Shown: positions 12,206-22,470 of the stretch, piece by piece | Layout of the letters: every line of letters begins with the position of its first letter | Numbering within the stretch: position 1 is the first letter of the stretch | NCBI GenBank assembly: GCA_025529335.1 | Contig: JAMYHX010000141.1 | Location: 1 to 64,000, forward strand | Length of the DNA stretch: 64,000 bases | Origin: Rhizopus sp. PT2906 | Taxonomy: Eukaryota; Mucoromycota; Mucoromycetes; Mucorales; Rhizopodaceae | Direction of reading: 5' to 3' | Position numbers and translations under genes: made by a program | Notes under the pieces: model-generated | Seen by the model: only the letters and a program-made list of their open reading frames with translations | Told to the model about the DNA's origin: nothing | Databases searched by the model: none

Positions 12206-12983
12206 TTATGCAATAATACATCCACCTTTTTCTTCAGTTGGAGGCTTATTCGCCTTTTCAATTTGAGCAATAAGTAAATCGAATATTTTAGCTAATATGG
12301 ATTAGTTTCTTTTATCAGAAAAGTGCAACCTTTCTACTTACAAACATTTTCGTCATGTTTTGCAGATGTTTCGATGGTAGGACAATTCCACTGTTGAGCC
12401 AACTCTTTACCTTCTTCCGTTGACACTTGTCTTTGAATGTTCAAATCTGACTTATTCCCTACGACGACACATGGAACACCTTCTAAGCCTGTGAAATCCA
12501 ATATTTTATCTCTGATAATCTTTATCATATCAAAACTAGATCTAGAAGCTATTGAATAGACAAGAACATAACCATGCATTCCAGTAGCATGATGAGAAGA
12601 TAGAATAGAGTATTCATCCTATTAAAGCATGAGCATCTTGTCTATAGCTTCTATATTCTCTCTCTAAACTTACTTGACCCGCTGTGTCCATAATCTCTAC
12701 AGTGTATTCTATACGCATATAAATAAATGCATTATACGCATATGTATATATATATAAACTTTACCGTTTCCTCGATATTTTATAGTCTTTGTAAATGTAT
12801 TTTCGATTGTAGGATAATAACTATCTACAAAATGATTCTCACAAAACTGAATAACTAAGGAAGACTTGCCTATAAATGTTTACAAGTCAGTCAATGTTCT
12901 TTTTTTGCATACATCTACTCACCCACTGCACGAGCACCAAGGACTGCAATTCTTCTTGTCTTTGCTTGATTTGGAACAGACAT
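12206..12983 (-). CDS. rheb: Rheb GTPase
   Basis: Exons read MSVPNQAKTRRIAVLGARAV, then GKSSLVIQFCENHFVDSYYP with TIENTFTKT, EYTVEIMDTAGQDEYSIL, and GMHGYVLVYSIASRSSFDMI. The remaining motifs are VVGNKSDLN, ETSAKHDENV and a C-terminal CIIA. FVDSYYPTIENTFTK and DTAGQDEYSI are diagnostic of Rheb rather than Ras. The P-loop (GARAVGKSS) has Arg at the Ras-G12 position, as in Rheb. CIIA is a CaaX box for farnesylation, and the gene ends directly after it. Rheb activates TOR kinase and is inhibited by TSC2. The N-terminal in-frame extension to 13100 is low-complexity leader and was not used. Confidence 0.95.
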
Positions 12984-13523
12984 GAGAAAAAAAGAGAAAT
13001 TTAAAAAAGAGAGAAAAAAAAGAACAAGCGTATGTTTGTGTTTGCTGTATTGCTCTAAGTTTTTTTTTTTTTTTAATTTGTTCAATTGCCGATGAAACAC
13101 TTAAAAGGAAACCCCAATGTTTAAGCAAATTTTTAAAAAAAAGAGAGAGAGAGAGAGAGAGGGGGGGCTTCTTGTTCAAGCTATGAAAGATATATACTTT
13201 GATGATTCAATTCTATACACAAGTTTCAATTTGAGCTTGTTTGTATGAAACAGCTTAGATAATGCTTGTTCAAGACATGTTTATTGATCAAAAGATAAAC
13301 GATTCTTTTATAAACATAAGAATATGCCTCTTTTTTGTCAATAATATAGAAAGCTTGATATTGATTTATCTATACAAGTCTTGTCAGGAACATCAATAAA
13401 AAAAAAGAACCTTCTTTTGATTAAACAGATGCAGATATCAAAAATAAAGATGCATATTATTATCAGATGAATGTGTGCTTATGAAATATATTTATTAAAT
13501 AAAAAAAGGGGAAAAAAAAAATA
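12984..13523. other. Intergenic between Rheb and FHA gene
   Basis: AT-rich, with a poly-A/T patch near 13060 and a (GA)n tract at 13142-13162. This holds the Rheb promoter/leader (CT-rich on the minus strand) and the 3' flank of the FHA gene. No gene or RNA was recognised. Confidence 0.5.
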
Positions 13524-14662
13524 TTACAATTTGGTCTTCTTTGGTTCGTTATTTTCATTTTGTTCATTCTGTCGCACCCTTTTGCTTTTAGCTTCAGATT
13601 GAGCAGGAGGAGGAATATAAGAACTGCGATGACGGCCTAGCTTTGGAGGAATTTTCCAAAAGTATTGCTTATCTTTCAATGTGCACTTACGAGCACTACG
13701 TCCAACTTGAGTATAGGTAGCTCGACGCCATTCAACAGGGTCAAGTTCACTATTGTAGTAATATAGATTTTCTTTTGGTGAACCATCAGCTGTCTTTCCT
13801 TTACGTTGAATTTCTCCAAAGAAAGGCTTTTCTTTCAACACTTTCTTGATACGTTCAATCCATAATTCACGAGATTGTTCAGCGTATACTGGATTCGATT
13901 TCATAATGCGTGAACAAATATCACTGATGGGCATGGATGATGTACGCGAAAATACTAACTTGGTTTTAGTTTTCAAATAATTAAATCTAAAAAAACAAGC
14001 TTACCAAGTGCATCAATGATAACTTCAGAGTAATCTTGTTCTTGGCTTTCGTTTTCTTTTTCTTCTACTTGACTCAAATCATTTGTCTTTTCGTCTTTTG
14101 CTGCTTCTTCTATACTCTCTATTGATAAATCATCTGCCTTTTCTTTTTTAAACTCTTCTTCTCCCGGCTTTTCTTCCTCTACACACTCCTTGTTGAACAA
14201 CTCCTCACTTTTTTCATCCCTTGGAGGAGGTGGGATTCTAAATTCAATATGGTCTCCCAGAACATCAATGAAGCTGTGATCCTCAAGTACAACAATAGCA
14301 TGTTGACCGTATCTGATATGGTCAACATTGGCTCCATTAAGACCCAACACGGTCAACTGAAAGTGTTGGGATTCATTGTTGTATTCAATTGAAACGTGAA
14401 TGCGACTAATTTGTCGGTTACGGCGCCCAATCTTTATCGTTGAAGCGCCTCCTCTGCCCAATGTTATCGGCTTTTGGTAATCACCCACAACAACAATTTT
14501 AGCAGAAACTGATTGAAGAGTGGAGGAATGAAGATCAGATGTTGGTTGAAGGTCATCTGAATGCATTGCGTATCTTTCTATATCTTCGGGACTATCTGGT
14601 AATACAGTCGTGATGGGTTTATGCTGAGGACTACACCAAGGCTGATTGACTGTTGTTTCCAT
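13524..14662 (-). CDS. FHA-domain protein, Tos4/Plm2-like
   Basis: Two exons. From ATG 14662 (METTVNQPWCSPQHKP) comes an FHA domain at about residues 55-155: ITLGRGGASTIKIGRRNRQI then SRIHVSIEYNNESQHFQLTV, with the conserved G-R...S-R-x-H phosphothreonine-binding pattern. A Glu/Lys-rich linker follows. The intron (donor gtaagctt, acceptor aagttag) joins IIDAL to VFSRTSSMPISDICSRIM. The second part is a conserved basic module (FFGEIQRKGKTADGSP, EWRRATYTQVGRSARKCTL, KDKQYFWKIPPK) and a Lys/Arg tail. FHA plus this C-terminal module recalls the Tos4/Plm2 chromatin/G1-S regulators; the orthology is inferred. Upstream in-frame residues to 14863 lie in leader sequence and were left out. Confidence 0.75.
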
Positions 14663-15171
14663 GGCAATAAAGCGGATATAGGAAAAAATATTTTTTTTCC
14701 CTTTTCGCTTTCTCTTTAGGATCGCGCGTAAGAACTTAAAAAAAAAAGTCATTTGATTGGCTAATTGAAAAATTATTTTTATAGCGCGCGTGTTTGTTGG
14801 GTATATCATCCATATCTGGATGAGAGAAGACAAGGCATCTTTTATGTATATATTCATCAACATTCTACATTATGAACCTTGTCTATATTTATATATATAT
14901 ATATATATATGTATACATACATGGAGAATGCTTTTCTTTACGCGATAATCAATTAGGAGCTACAAACAATGCGTATTTAAAGGATTAATGTAACCCTTTA
15001 TATTGTAAAATAAAAGAAAAAGAAGGAAAGATAGAGCAAAAGATGTATTTAATAGATCTTTGATATAATCTATTGTTATTGTGAATGTTTGACAAGGATT
15101 TTGATTTCAGTTTTAATCAACCGCTGAACTCCTCTCTTTCTCCCATTCTCTTCCCTTTTTTTGTGTATATA
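14663..15171. other. Divergent promoter region, FHA gene and acid phosphatase
   Basis: About 510 bp between two divergent starts. It contains a (TA)n run at 14885-14910 and a CT-rich leader before 15172. No gene was seen. Confidence 0.5.
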
Positions 15172-16800
15172 ATGTCAGCAAAATTGCCAGAGTTCACAGA
15201 TAAGCAATATCCTCCTGATTTGGAATTGAGGTAAAGGACTACTTTGTGTGTTTGTGTTTTTTCGATATATAATCTGTTTTTAGGTTATTGCAAATTGTTC
15301 ATCGTCATGGTAACTATTGACATTGTAATATTGCGCAATTTTCTAAAACTGTCATTAGGTGAAAGAACACCTGTCAGAAGAAGACTAGAGAATTTGTTTC
15401 CGCCCGTGTGGAACTTATGTGAAGCCAATAAGGCCATGTTTGCAAGCATTGCTCAATTTGATAAACAAAAGGTCCAAGGTTTACGCCCTATCCATGTCGA
15501 ACGTCTGGTAGAGAATAATGGAGCAGAAAAACCCGGTGCATGGTAAGTTAAAAAAAAAAACCGTATTTTGCATAATTACCCACACTACTATTATATTAGT
15601 TACTATGGACAATTGACCAATTTAGGAAGACTTCGAATGACCGGTTTGGGTCAACGTCTAAGAGAAGTCTACATTGACAAGTAAGAGCCGATCAAGTACA
15701 TAAATGTATATGCTAACTTTGGGATAGATTGAAATTTTTACCAGACATGTTTGATGAAGACACCGTGTATGTCAGAAGCACAGACTATCCTCGTACACAG
15801 GAATCTGTTCAACAGCTCATTGCCGGTGGACTATATCCAAAAGGCAAGCGACCCGAAGATTTTGTGCTAAAGCTTCGAATTAGGTAACTAAAAAGTATAC
15901 CTTAACAAACAAGGAATGTATACAAATGACCCTTTTGTTAGAGATCCTCGAGATGATAATATGTTTCCAAATCCAAACTGCTTTAAGCTACGTGCATTGG
16001 CTAAAGAATTTACCAAGACAGTAGCTGATATGACAAAGGATCAATGTAAATCATTGGCCCAGAAGCTCAAGAATTACGTTCAAGATGTGTCTCTTTACAG
16101 CCATCCTTCTGCTAACGGAATTCTCGGTAAGCAATCTACATTTTTTACATGTAGTATTCTAACACAAAAATAGATACGCTGGTATCTGCCAAAGCACACG
16201 GATTTCACTTACCACCTGATGTCGATGATGACACACTATTTGAGTTGGAAAAAGTAGTCGTCAAAGAATGGTTCTATGGAGCCAGGGTATCCAATGAAGT
16301 CAGAAGACTCGCCTTGGGTAGACTCATGGGTGAGATCCAAGACCGTATGGTACGCAAACAAGAAGGAAAAGATGCAAAGGATGAAGAAAGATTGAAGTTG
16401 GCTGTTTATTCTGGTCATGATACGTAGGTGAATTTGCCCTTTTATGATTCTTGTATTAACAGCGTACCCTAGTACAGTAGCTCCACTCCTTATTATATTG
16501 AATGCATTTGACGAAAGGTTACTCTTATTGCATTTGAAACTGACTAATTTACTAATTTATGTGTAACTTAGGTGGCCACCTTTTGGTAGTGCAGTCTTAT
16601 TTGAGTTGTTCAAAGAGAAACAAGGCAAAGAACACTATGTCCGTGTGAGATATAATGAGAATACGCTTGAATTACCAGGCTGTGCTGGTAAAGGACAGCA
16701 TAAAGAAGGCGACAAGTCACTTTGTACATTAGATGCATTTAGAAAGATTGTAAAGGATCAAATCCCGACTGATTGGGAAAAAGAGTGTTCTATAAAATAA
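15172..16800 (+). CDS. Histidine acid phosphatase, ACP6-like
   Basis: About eight exons. After MSAKLPEFTDKQYPPDLELR, an intron brings LLQIVH and the split active site R-H-G-E-R-T-P (intron after RHG). Downstream are CYYGQLTNLGRLRMTGLGQR, YVRSTDYPRTQESVQQLIAG and, near the C-terminus, the SGHDTTVAPLL motif that supplies the acid/base HD pair. This two-motif pattern defines branch-2 histidine phosphatases. The overall pattern is closest to lysophosphatidic acid phosphatase type 6 and related fungal proteins. No secretion signal is visible, so an intracellular enzyme is likely. The last exon ends PTDWEKECSIK. Catalytic residues all appear intact. Confidence 0.85.
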
Positions 16801-16937
16801 AGTGTAACACTAAATTAATAGTGTCTTTCTTGCGGGGTAGAGAAGTGTAACAATTTTGGATTTCCATTATTTAAGCAGTATTCTTTCTCTCGCTCTCTCT
16901 TTCTCTTTTTCCTTCTCTTTCTTCATTCAATAAAAAA

Positions 16938-17476
16938 ATGTTCAACAACGACCAGACAATGCCTAATGGATTCTTACAAGAACCTGTCGCTTTTGAAGGT
17001 ATGAAATGTGTTCATTGCTCCCCTACCTTTTTCTAACTTGTCCCTTTTTAGACTTTGAATTCACTTTAGGTTATGATTTTGCGGTGCCTATTGATTTCAA
17101 TGAGCTCGAGGATATTCCTTTTAACCCTGAGGCACACTCTCACGTTTTGGATGAAGACGAGCGAGACATGTTTAACCAATTTTTGGACCAATTCGATACT
17201 GATGGCGACATCCACATGGATCCTTCGGCCTTTTCCTTCCCGGTTCAAGTGGATGAAGATGGACTATGTGAATCATTTTTGCTTCATTCATTAGATGATA
17301 GAAACAATGTAATAGAAGAAAACTCGGAGTATGAACATGGAACATCTTCTTTATTAAAAGAAGCAACAAATCGTCTTGGTTACTTGTGTTCATCAACTCA
17401 ATCTACAGGGAACATTTCTTCTGGTCTAAATACAAGCAACACCAATCATTATGGAGAACTTACAGTGCCGATGTAA
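16938..17476 (+). CDS. Short paralogue of the bHLH factor N-terminus, lacking bHLH
   Basis: Two exons: MFNNDQTMPNGFLQEPVAFE then DFEFTLGYDFAVPIDF. The intron position (AFE|D, phase 1) matches the bHLH gene starting at 24092. Shared blocks are LQEPVAFED, a DEDERDMFNQFLDQF motif matching NEQDQKVFSQFLDQF, the aspartate-proline block (DIHMDPSAFSF vs NMQIDPQPFSL) and the FLLHSLDD/SILHSLDE block. The protein is about 160 residues and ends GELTVPM. No bHLH sequence was found in the following 1 kb on either strand. It may modulate its full-length paralogue or bind shared partners; this is inference. Start ATG 16938 follows a strong CT-rich leader, suggesting it is expressed. Confidence 0.75.
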
Positions 17477-18576
17477 CTTGCTTTTATTATTATTTTGGTG
17501 AAAGCATTTCTCCTTTTTATTCGAGACAAACAAACATGAAACACATGACCTTGCTACTGCTCTCTGAAACTCTCCCCCCCCTTCCCTGTGAGCACTGGGA
17601 CCGTAGGAATATTTTGTCGATACTCGTGTTTGTCCCACAGCGGCTTGATGCTTCTCGCTTTCACTTGCTTCACTTTTGCCTTTATATCCGAAGAATAGTT
17701 ACAAAACCCTTTTTTTAATGGAATAATTTTTTTCCTTCTTCTTAGACCCTGTTTAGTATATTTGTTTAATATAAATAATAAAGCTCATTGATACAAATAC
17801 TTTTCTTGCATGCTCTTAAACTATTACCCTGACATTTTAATAAGAGCAGAAACATTTGTTTCTCCTAATACATTTGCCATAATTGGCATCAAATATTCCC
17901 ATTGTGTGTATTAACTGATATTTATAAACATTGAGCATTGATCATACAAAAAAAAAGTAATTTCTGGTGTACGACTTTATCTGCTACACAAGCAATAACT
18001 TTAAATGTCTGCTATTGAAAGACAACATAGTTTAACAATATCAAAAGTTGAAATTGTACAACACGAAGCTAGAGTCCATCTTGTGAAAATAAAGACCAAA
18101 CAAACGGACTCTAGGAATAAGAGAAAGCGAACAGTGTGATTGACGATGCTAAAGTCTTTTTTATTTTGTTATAGAGAACTGAATTGACTTGTTGTTTATA
18201 ATATTGCTTATAGTGTGGCCATATTGATCTCTCACTAATTGAGACAGGACGAATGATTTTCTAGTAATAAATTAAAAAGTTACCCTTTATTGCCTTACAC
18301 TTTATTCGCACACTGATAAAGAAATGATAATTTCAGACAACAAATGAGACAACAAATCTTAGGACTAGTTTGGGAATAGTTGGTCTTACTTTTTGGTTCA
18401 CAGACTATTTATATAAAGTCTCTAACAACTTTTTCAGTTACGTGTTATTCAAAAGTGTTGACAACATTTATCTTCCCTCAAAAAGACAGAATCCATTGCC
18501 TTTAAATATAAAGAAAAGATAGATAATTAACTAAAGTGTAATTGTTATTAAATTATGTACGAATAATTTCTAAAGA
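17477..18576. other. Intergenic; no supported gene
   Basis: About 1.1 kb, AT-rich. A short open frame after 17477 is out of frame with the upstream gene and has no recognisable domain. No RNA gene was recognised. Confidence 0.4.
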
Positions 18577-19173
18577 TCAAGTATTACAATCCAAACTGAG
18601 AGTGCCCTTGAAGTTTTGATTGGCAACAGTAACAGTACTCTCAGGCCCAAGTTTTATTGCAAGAGAGAGGTGATATACGTGTCTCGACCAGTGGTTTAGC
18701 TACTCTTTTTCGAATCTTCACCATTGTACGTCCCGTTTTGATATTGTAAAGTTGTATAATGCATCTTGACAGTCTATTCATCTTGAACGCTTTTATTTCC
18801 CTTACTCAAGTATTAATTGATCATTTCCTTTCGGATATCCCTTTGACAAGTTTCCGTTGAGCATAAAATTAGCCACGGACGATCGCAGTATGCGAAAAAA
18901 AAAAAAAAAAAAAAAGACAGGATTTTTCAAATCTGTAAATCATTTATATCAAGCTACAGCCTTCAAGTTGATTCCACATACAAGCAATCTTAGCCCATGT
19001 ACCCTCATCAGAGATCGTCGCACTTGGAGCTATCACTTGGGCGAAATCACCCTTTTGCATCCGTCAGACATTACTCTTTAAATGATGGATCATTTTGTTC
19101 TATTTTTCCGACATTTATCCAGTGCAAAATAAAATGGCCTTCAGAACCATACAAGCTGAACTTGTCTGCTTTT
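18577..19173 (-). pseudogene. Decayed multi-exon protein-coding remnant, family unknown
   Basis: The minus strand carries collinear protein-like segments broken by stops and frameshifts. In order they are KADKFSLYGSEGHFILHWIN (then VGKIEQNDPSFKE and a stop), and, after a frameshift, KGDFAQVIAPSATISDEGTW then AKIACMWNQLEGCSLI. Further segments are FMLNGNLSKGYPKGNDQLIL, HYTTLQYQNGTYNGEDSKK, and HVYHLSLAIKLGPESTVTVA running to TLSLDCNT and a stop. An 18-20 nt homopolymer (18896-18915) interrupts the middle. Composition is that of a folded protein rather than random AT-rich DNA. I cannot assign a family. The 5' end is missing: a stop lies directly upstream of KADK. Confidence 0.5.
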
Positions 19174-19355
19174 TAGACCTATTTTGGATGACGTTGGATA
19201 ATACCAAGAATAATGAGAATGACAAGGAAAATTTTAAAATGTCATTGCTCCCCCGGAGAATATAAAGACACTTATTTAAGCACTAGGAATTTTCCCCCTC
19301 CTAATAAATTGCTGTATCCTCTCTCTTTCTTTTTTATTGTTACTTTCTTGATCTA

Positions 19356-19961
19356 ATGACTTCGCTTCCCAATTATATCTCTTGCTATCCTCCTACTTCG
19401 ATGGACATTCTTGATCACAGGCACAGATTGTATCTGGTGAACGGTCTTATGGAGAAAGTGCCTTCAAGTACCGAGGATTTACATAATGATGAGGTGCCTC
19501 AAGCTGACATGTCCTTGGGTGATCACATGATTCCTAAGCTTGGCCCAATATGCAAAGCTCCAAAAGAGCTCCCAGCAATTCAGCATTTTCATGACTATCA
19601 TCCTCTTCAGCAACAACAGAGCCAACAATATCAGCAGCAACAAGACATTAGTTTGGCGAATGATGGCATGAAAGATATGATACAGCATCTGATACAAAGA
19701 CATCAGCTATTTGATAATAACGTCAACACAGGCATTCTGAAGGAGCTCGCTAGTCTTTTTAATGAATCACCAAGGACGGCACATCGGCCATTGCAACGTG
19801 CGCCACAAGTGTTTAGTGGAAAGACATGTCAATCATGCAAAAAGGCTCATTCTGGATGTGACCGGATGCGTCCTTGTGGTCGATGTGTTCGAATCAAACA
19901 ATGTTGTGTTGATGCTGAAGTCAAGAAGCGTGGACGGCCATCAATCGCATCACGAAAATAA
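19356..19961 (+). CDS. Protein with C-terminal Zn2Cys6 cluster and KRGRP motif
   Basis: Single-exon, 201 residues. A Gln-rich middle (HPLQQQQSQQYQQQQD) is followed at about residues 157-185 by a binuclear zinc cluster: CQSCKKAHSGCDRMRPCGRC then VRIKQCC. The spacing is C-x2-C-x6-C-x5-C-x2-C with the last Cys at 6-7 residues, fitting the fungal Zn(II)2Cys6 class. An AT-hook-like KKRGRPSIASRK end follows. Most members carry the cluster near the N-terminus; here it ends the protein. Predicted nuclear DNA-binding regulator with unknown targets. ATG 19356 sits after a CT-rich leader, and the stop is 151 bp from the convergent alcohol oxidase gene. Confidence 0.8.
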   Translation: MTSLPNYISCYPPTSMDILDHRHRLYLVNGLMEKVPSSTEDLHNDEVPQADMSLGDHMIPKLGPICKAPKELPAIQHFHDYHPLQQQQSQQYQQQQDISLANDGMKDMIQHLIQRHQLFDNNVNTGILKELASLFNESPRTAHRPLQRAPQVFSGKTCQSCKKAHSGCDRMRPCGRCVRIKQCCVDAEVKKRGRPSIASRK

Positions 19962-20112
19962 ACATTTAAATAGTATCTTTTTTGTTGTAGAATAAAAGTG
20001 ATATCCAAAAGAGGGGAAGCTTTTTAAATAATACATGTCTTTTCTTTTAAAGAGAGAAAAACTACAGGCATATCATTGCAATGTATGCTTTGCAAGAAAG
20101 AGCAACATTTAT

Positions 20113-22470
20113 TTAAAGCTTTGATTGAGCATTGTTGTTGATGCAATCAGCAATATGCAGTGCAACCGTCTCGACTGTCACCATTGGGTTTACACCAGTT
20201 GCAGTAGGGAAAACAGAAGCATCGGCAACATAGAGGTTCTTGACTTCCCATGTCTCTCCTGTAGGCTTAACAACAGATGTCTTTGGCGAGATGCCCATTC
20301 GGCTAATGAAATCAAATTAGAAATGTTTTTGATATTTTTCCTTTGATGTTTAGGCTCACTTTGTTCCCATTTGATGTGCACAAAACATGTTGAAACCATC
20401 ACGAGGAAGACCATAGCTGCTTACACTATTTTTCCAAGCAACGTATCTTGGGTTATCTATTCTTATTTCTTCCTCTTCCTTAAACTTGAATCCATCGACA
20501 CCAAATTGTCCAGTGTGGACTTCGTGAGCACCGGCAGCAACCAAAATGTCCAATGAACGAAGTATTCCTTCAAGAAGAGATCGACGGTCTCTATTTGACA
20601 CAGCAAAATTCACAACAGAGTTATCATCCTTATCATAAGTCACGGATCCCTTAGAGTCCTTATCACGAGACAAGATAAGAATAGGAGCACAGTGTTCATA
20701 GCGCATCATAATTTCCTTATGTTCAGCAGCACCGCGCCAAGGAATAATGGTTGAATAGGAACCGGGGTGAAGACAGGGCACCTCCAGCTTGCATCCATAT
20801 CCATCATTTTCCAAATTTTCTGCAACACCACTGACAGCTGTCATGATCGAGCCTTCAAATGTTCGGATCTTGCGGTCAAAGAAACCGACGACAATAGAGC
20901 ATGGATGAAGACGCAAGTTCTGACCAATATTCTTGTTCTTTAAACCGCTGCGGATCAAAATACCAGGCGACTGCAAAGAACCACCAGCAATGACGACCTG
21001 ATTCGCTCTAATACGAACTTTTTTGTCATAATTAACGAGACACTCTACGCCTATAGCCTTGCCGTGCTTGATCAAGACTTTGTTCACCTTGGTCTTTTCC
21101 AAAAAGCGAGCCTTATGTTGATAAGCGTCCCGAAGCCATGTGTTCATCGTGCCATTCTTTATACCGGCTCTGCAGCCAGCATAACACGAGTTGCACTCGT
21201 GGGGTCGTCCACTTGTGTTTTGTGGGATATCTGATACTGGGTATCCTAAAGCTCTACATAAGATGAGTAAAAAAAGGGGAGGGACTTTCAAAAAATTCAT
21301 TTTACCGGCAGCCATCGATTAGAACTTGATTTGAGCCGTTGTGCTTCACACCTTCTGTAGTTGCACCGATACGCTCAAATACTCTATCGACATCTTTTGT
21401 AAACTACAACAAGTAAATATCCAAGAAAACAAATACCAGATTCTACACACAAACCTTGGGTGAAGTAAAGTAAGTCAAGCCTTGCTTTGCCCACTCTTCA
21501 CGAACAAAATGCTGCAACTAAAAGCCAACATGAGACAAAGCTATTGTATATATCTCTTTCTCTTTGGAAACTTACTTTAAGAGATGCACACCAATTGACT
21601 GTGGTTCCTCCACCAAAGACGCTACCAGATGCAATAGAAATAGACCCGTCCAATGAAGGAGCGAAACCACCGAGTTCATATAAATTCTCATAACCATCTT
21701 GTTCAGTATGAATAAAATCATTTTCATGATAATATTTTCCTTTTTCAATCACCAACACTGATTTCCCAGCTTGTGCTAACTGACTTGCAACCACGCCTAG
21801 GTAACACAAGTAAAAACCTAAATTCCGTTGTATTTGTTTTCAATCTACCTCCTCCTGCACCGCTTCCAACAATGATAACGTCAAAGTGCATGTTATCCTT
21901 TACTTCATCAAAGGGCATCATGGGTAGTCTCTCGGGTAAATCTTCATATACGGTATCGTTTTTGGTGTCATAATGCAATGCGTCTGTAAAGGCTTGGATA
22001 TGGCCCTTGTATGCAGGAAGACAGGCCAGGGCATGAAAACTTTTATAGATCGTTCTTAAACTTGGTACATATGAGTTTTTCCAACCCAAGATAATCTTTT
22101 CTCGGTCAGCAAACGGGAGATTTTTGAATTCACTAAAGTAACCTGTTAAAGCAAATGTGCCTGGACGAGTAGAAAGGATAGACAAGAGCTTCATGAGCTC
22201 AACTCGTTTTGCAGGCAACACAGTATTGTTGATTAAACGAATGGTGGATGAGATTGAGTCAATGGATGTACTTGATATCTGACAAAAGCGTCTGACTTCT
22301 TCTTCTGTATGTGTCTTTTTTAATTTTTCAACTAGATCATCCGCTTGTTCCTTTGGGAGAGTGGCAATAAACGTGTCAAGGATGGCTGCTAGTGTTTCCT
22401 CTTGATGACGATTGAGTTCGAACGGAGGAGCTACACGGTAGCGGAAGGGATCGATTATGGAAGCAGACAT
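20113..22470 (-). CDS. Long-chain fatty alcohol oxidase (GMC family), PTS1
   Basis: About six exons on the minus strand, starting MSASIIDPFRYRVAPPFELN. An N-terminal helical domain precedes the dinucleotide-binding motif DVIIVGSGAGGG|VVASQL (intron in the loop). GSVFGGGTTVNWCASLK and the FAO-specific HECNSCYAGCRAGIKNGTMN block follow. The C-terminal GMC end is NLYVADASVFPTATGVNPMV and TVETVALHIADC. The family oxidises long-chain alcohols to aldehydes with FAD and O2, producing H2O2 (EC 1.1.3.20). The protein ends in Ser-Lys-Leu, a canonical peroxisomal targeting signal 1. Intron joins (AHQMGTN to RMGISPK; GCR to ALGYP) keep the frame throughout, and the gene looks intact. Confidence 0.92.

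Noticed and set aside
12915..13179. Open frames upstream of Rheb
   Set aside because: They are low-complexity leader (poly-Lys/Phe/Leu from A/T and GA runs). Rheb starts at 12983.
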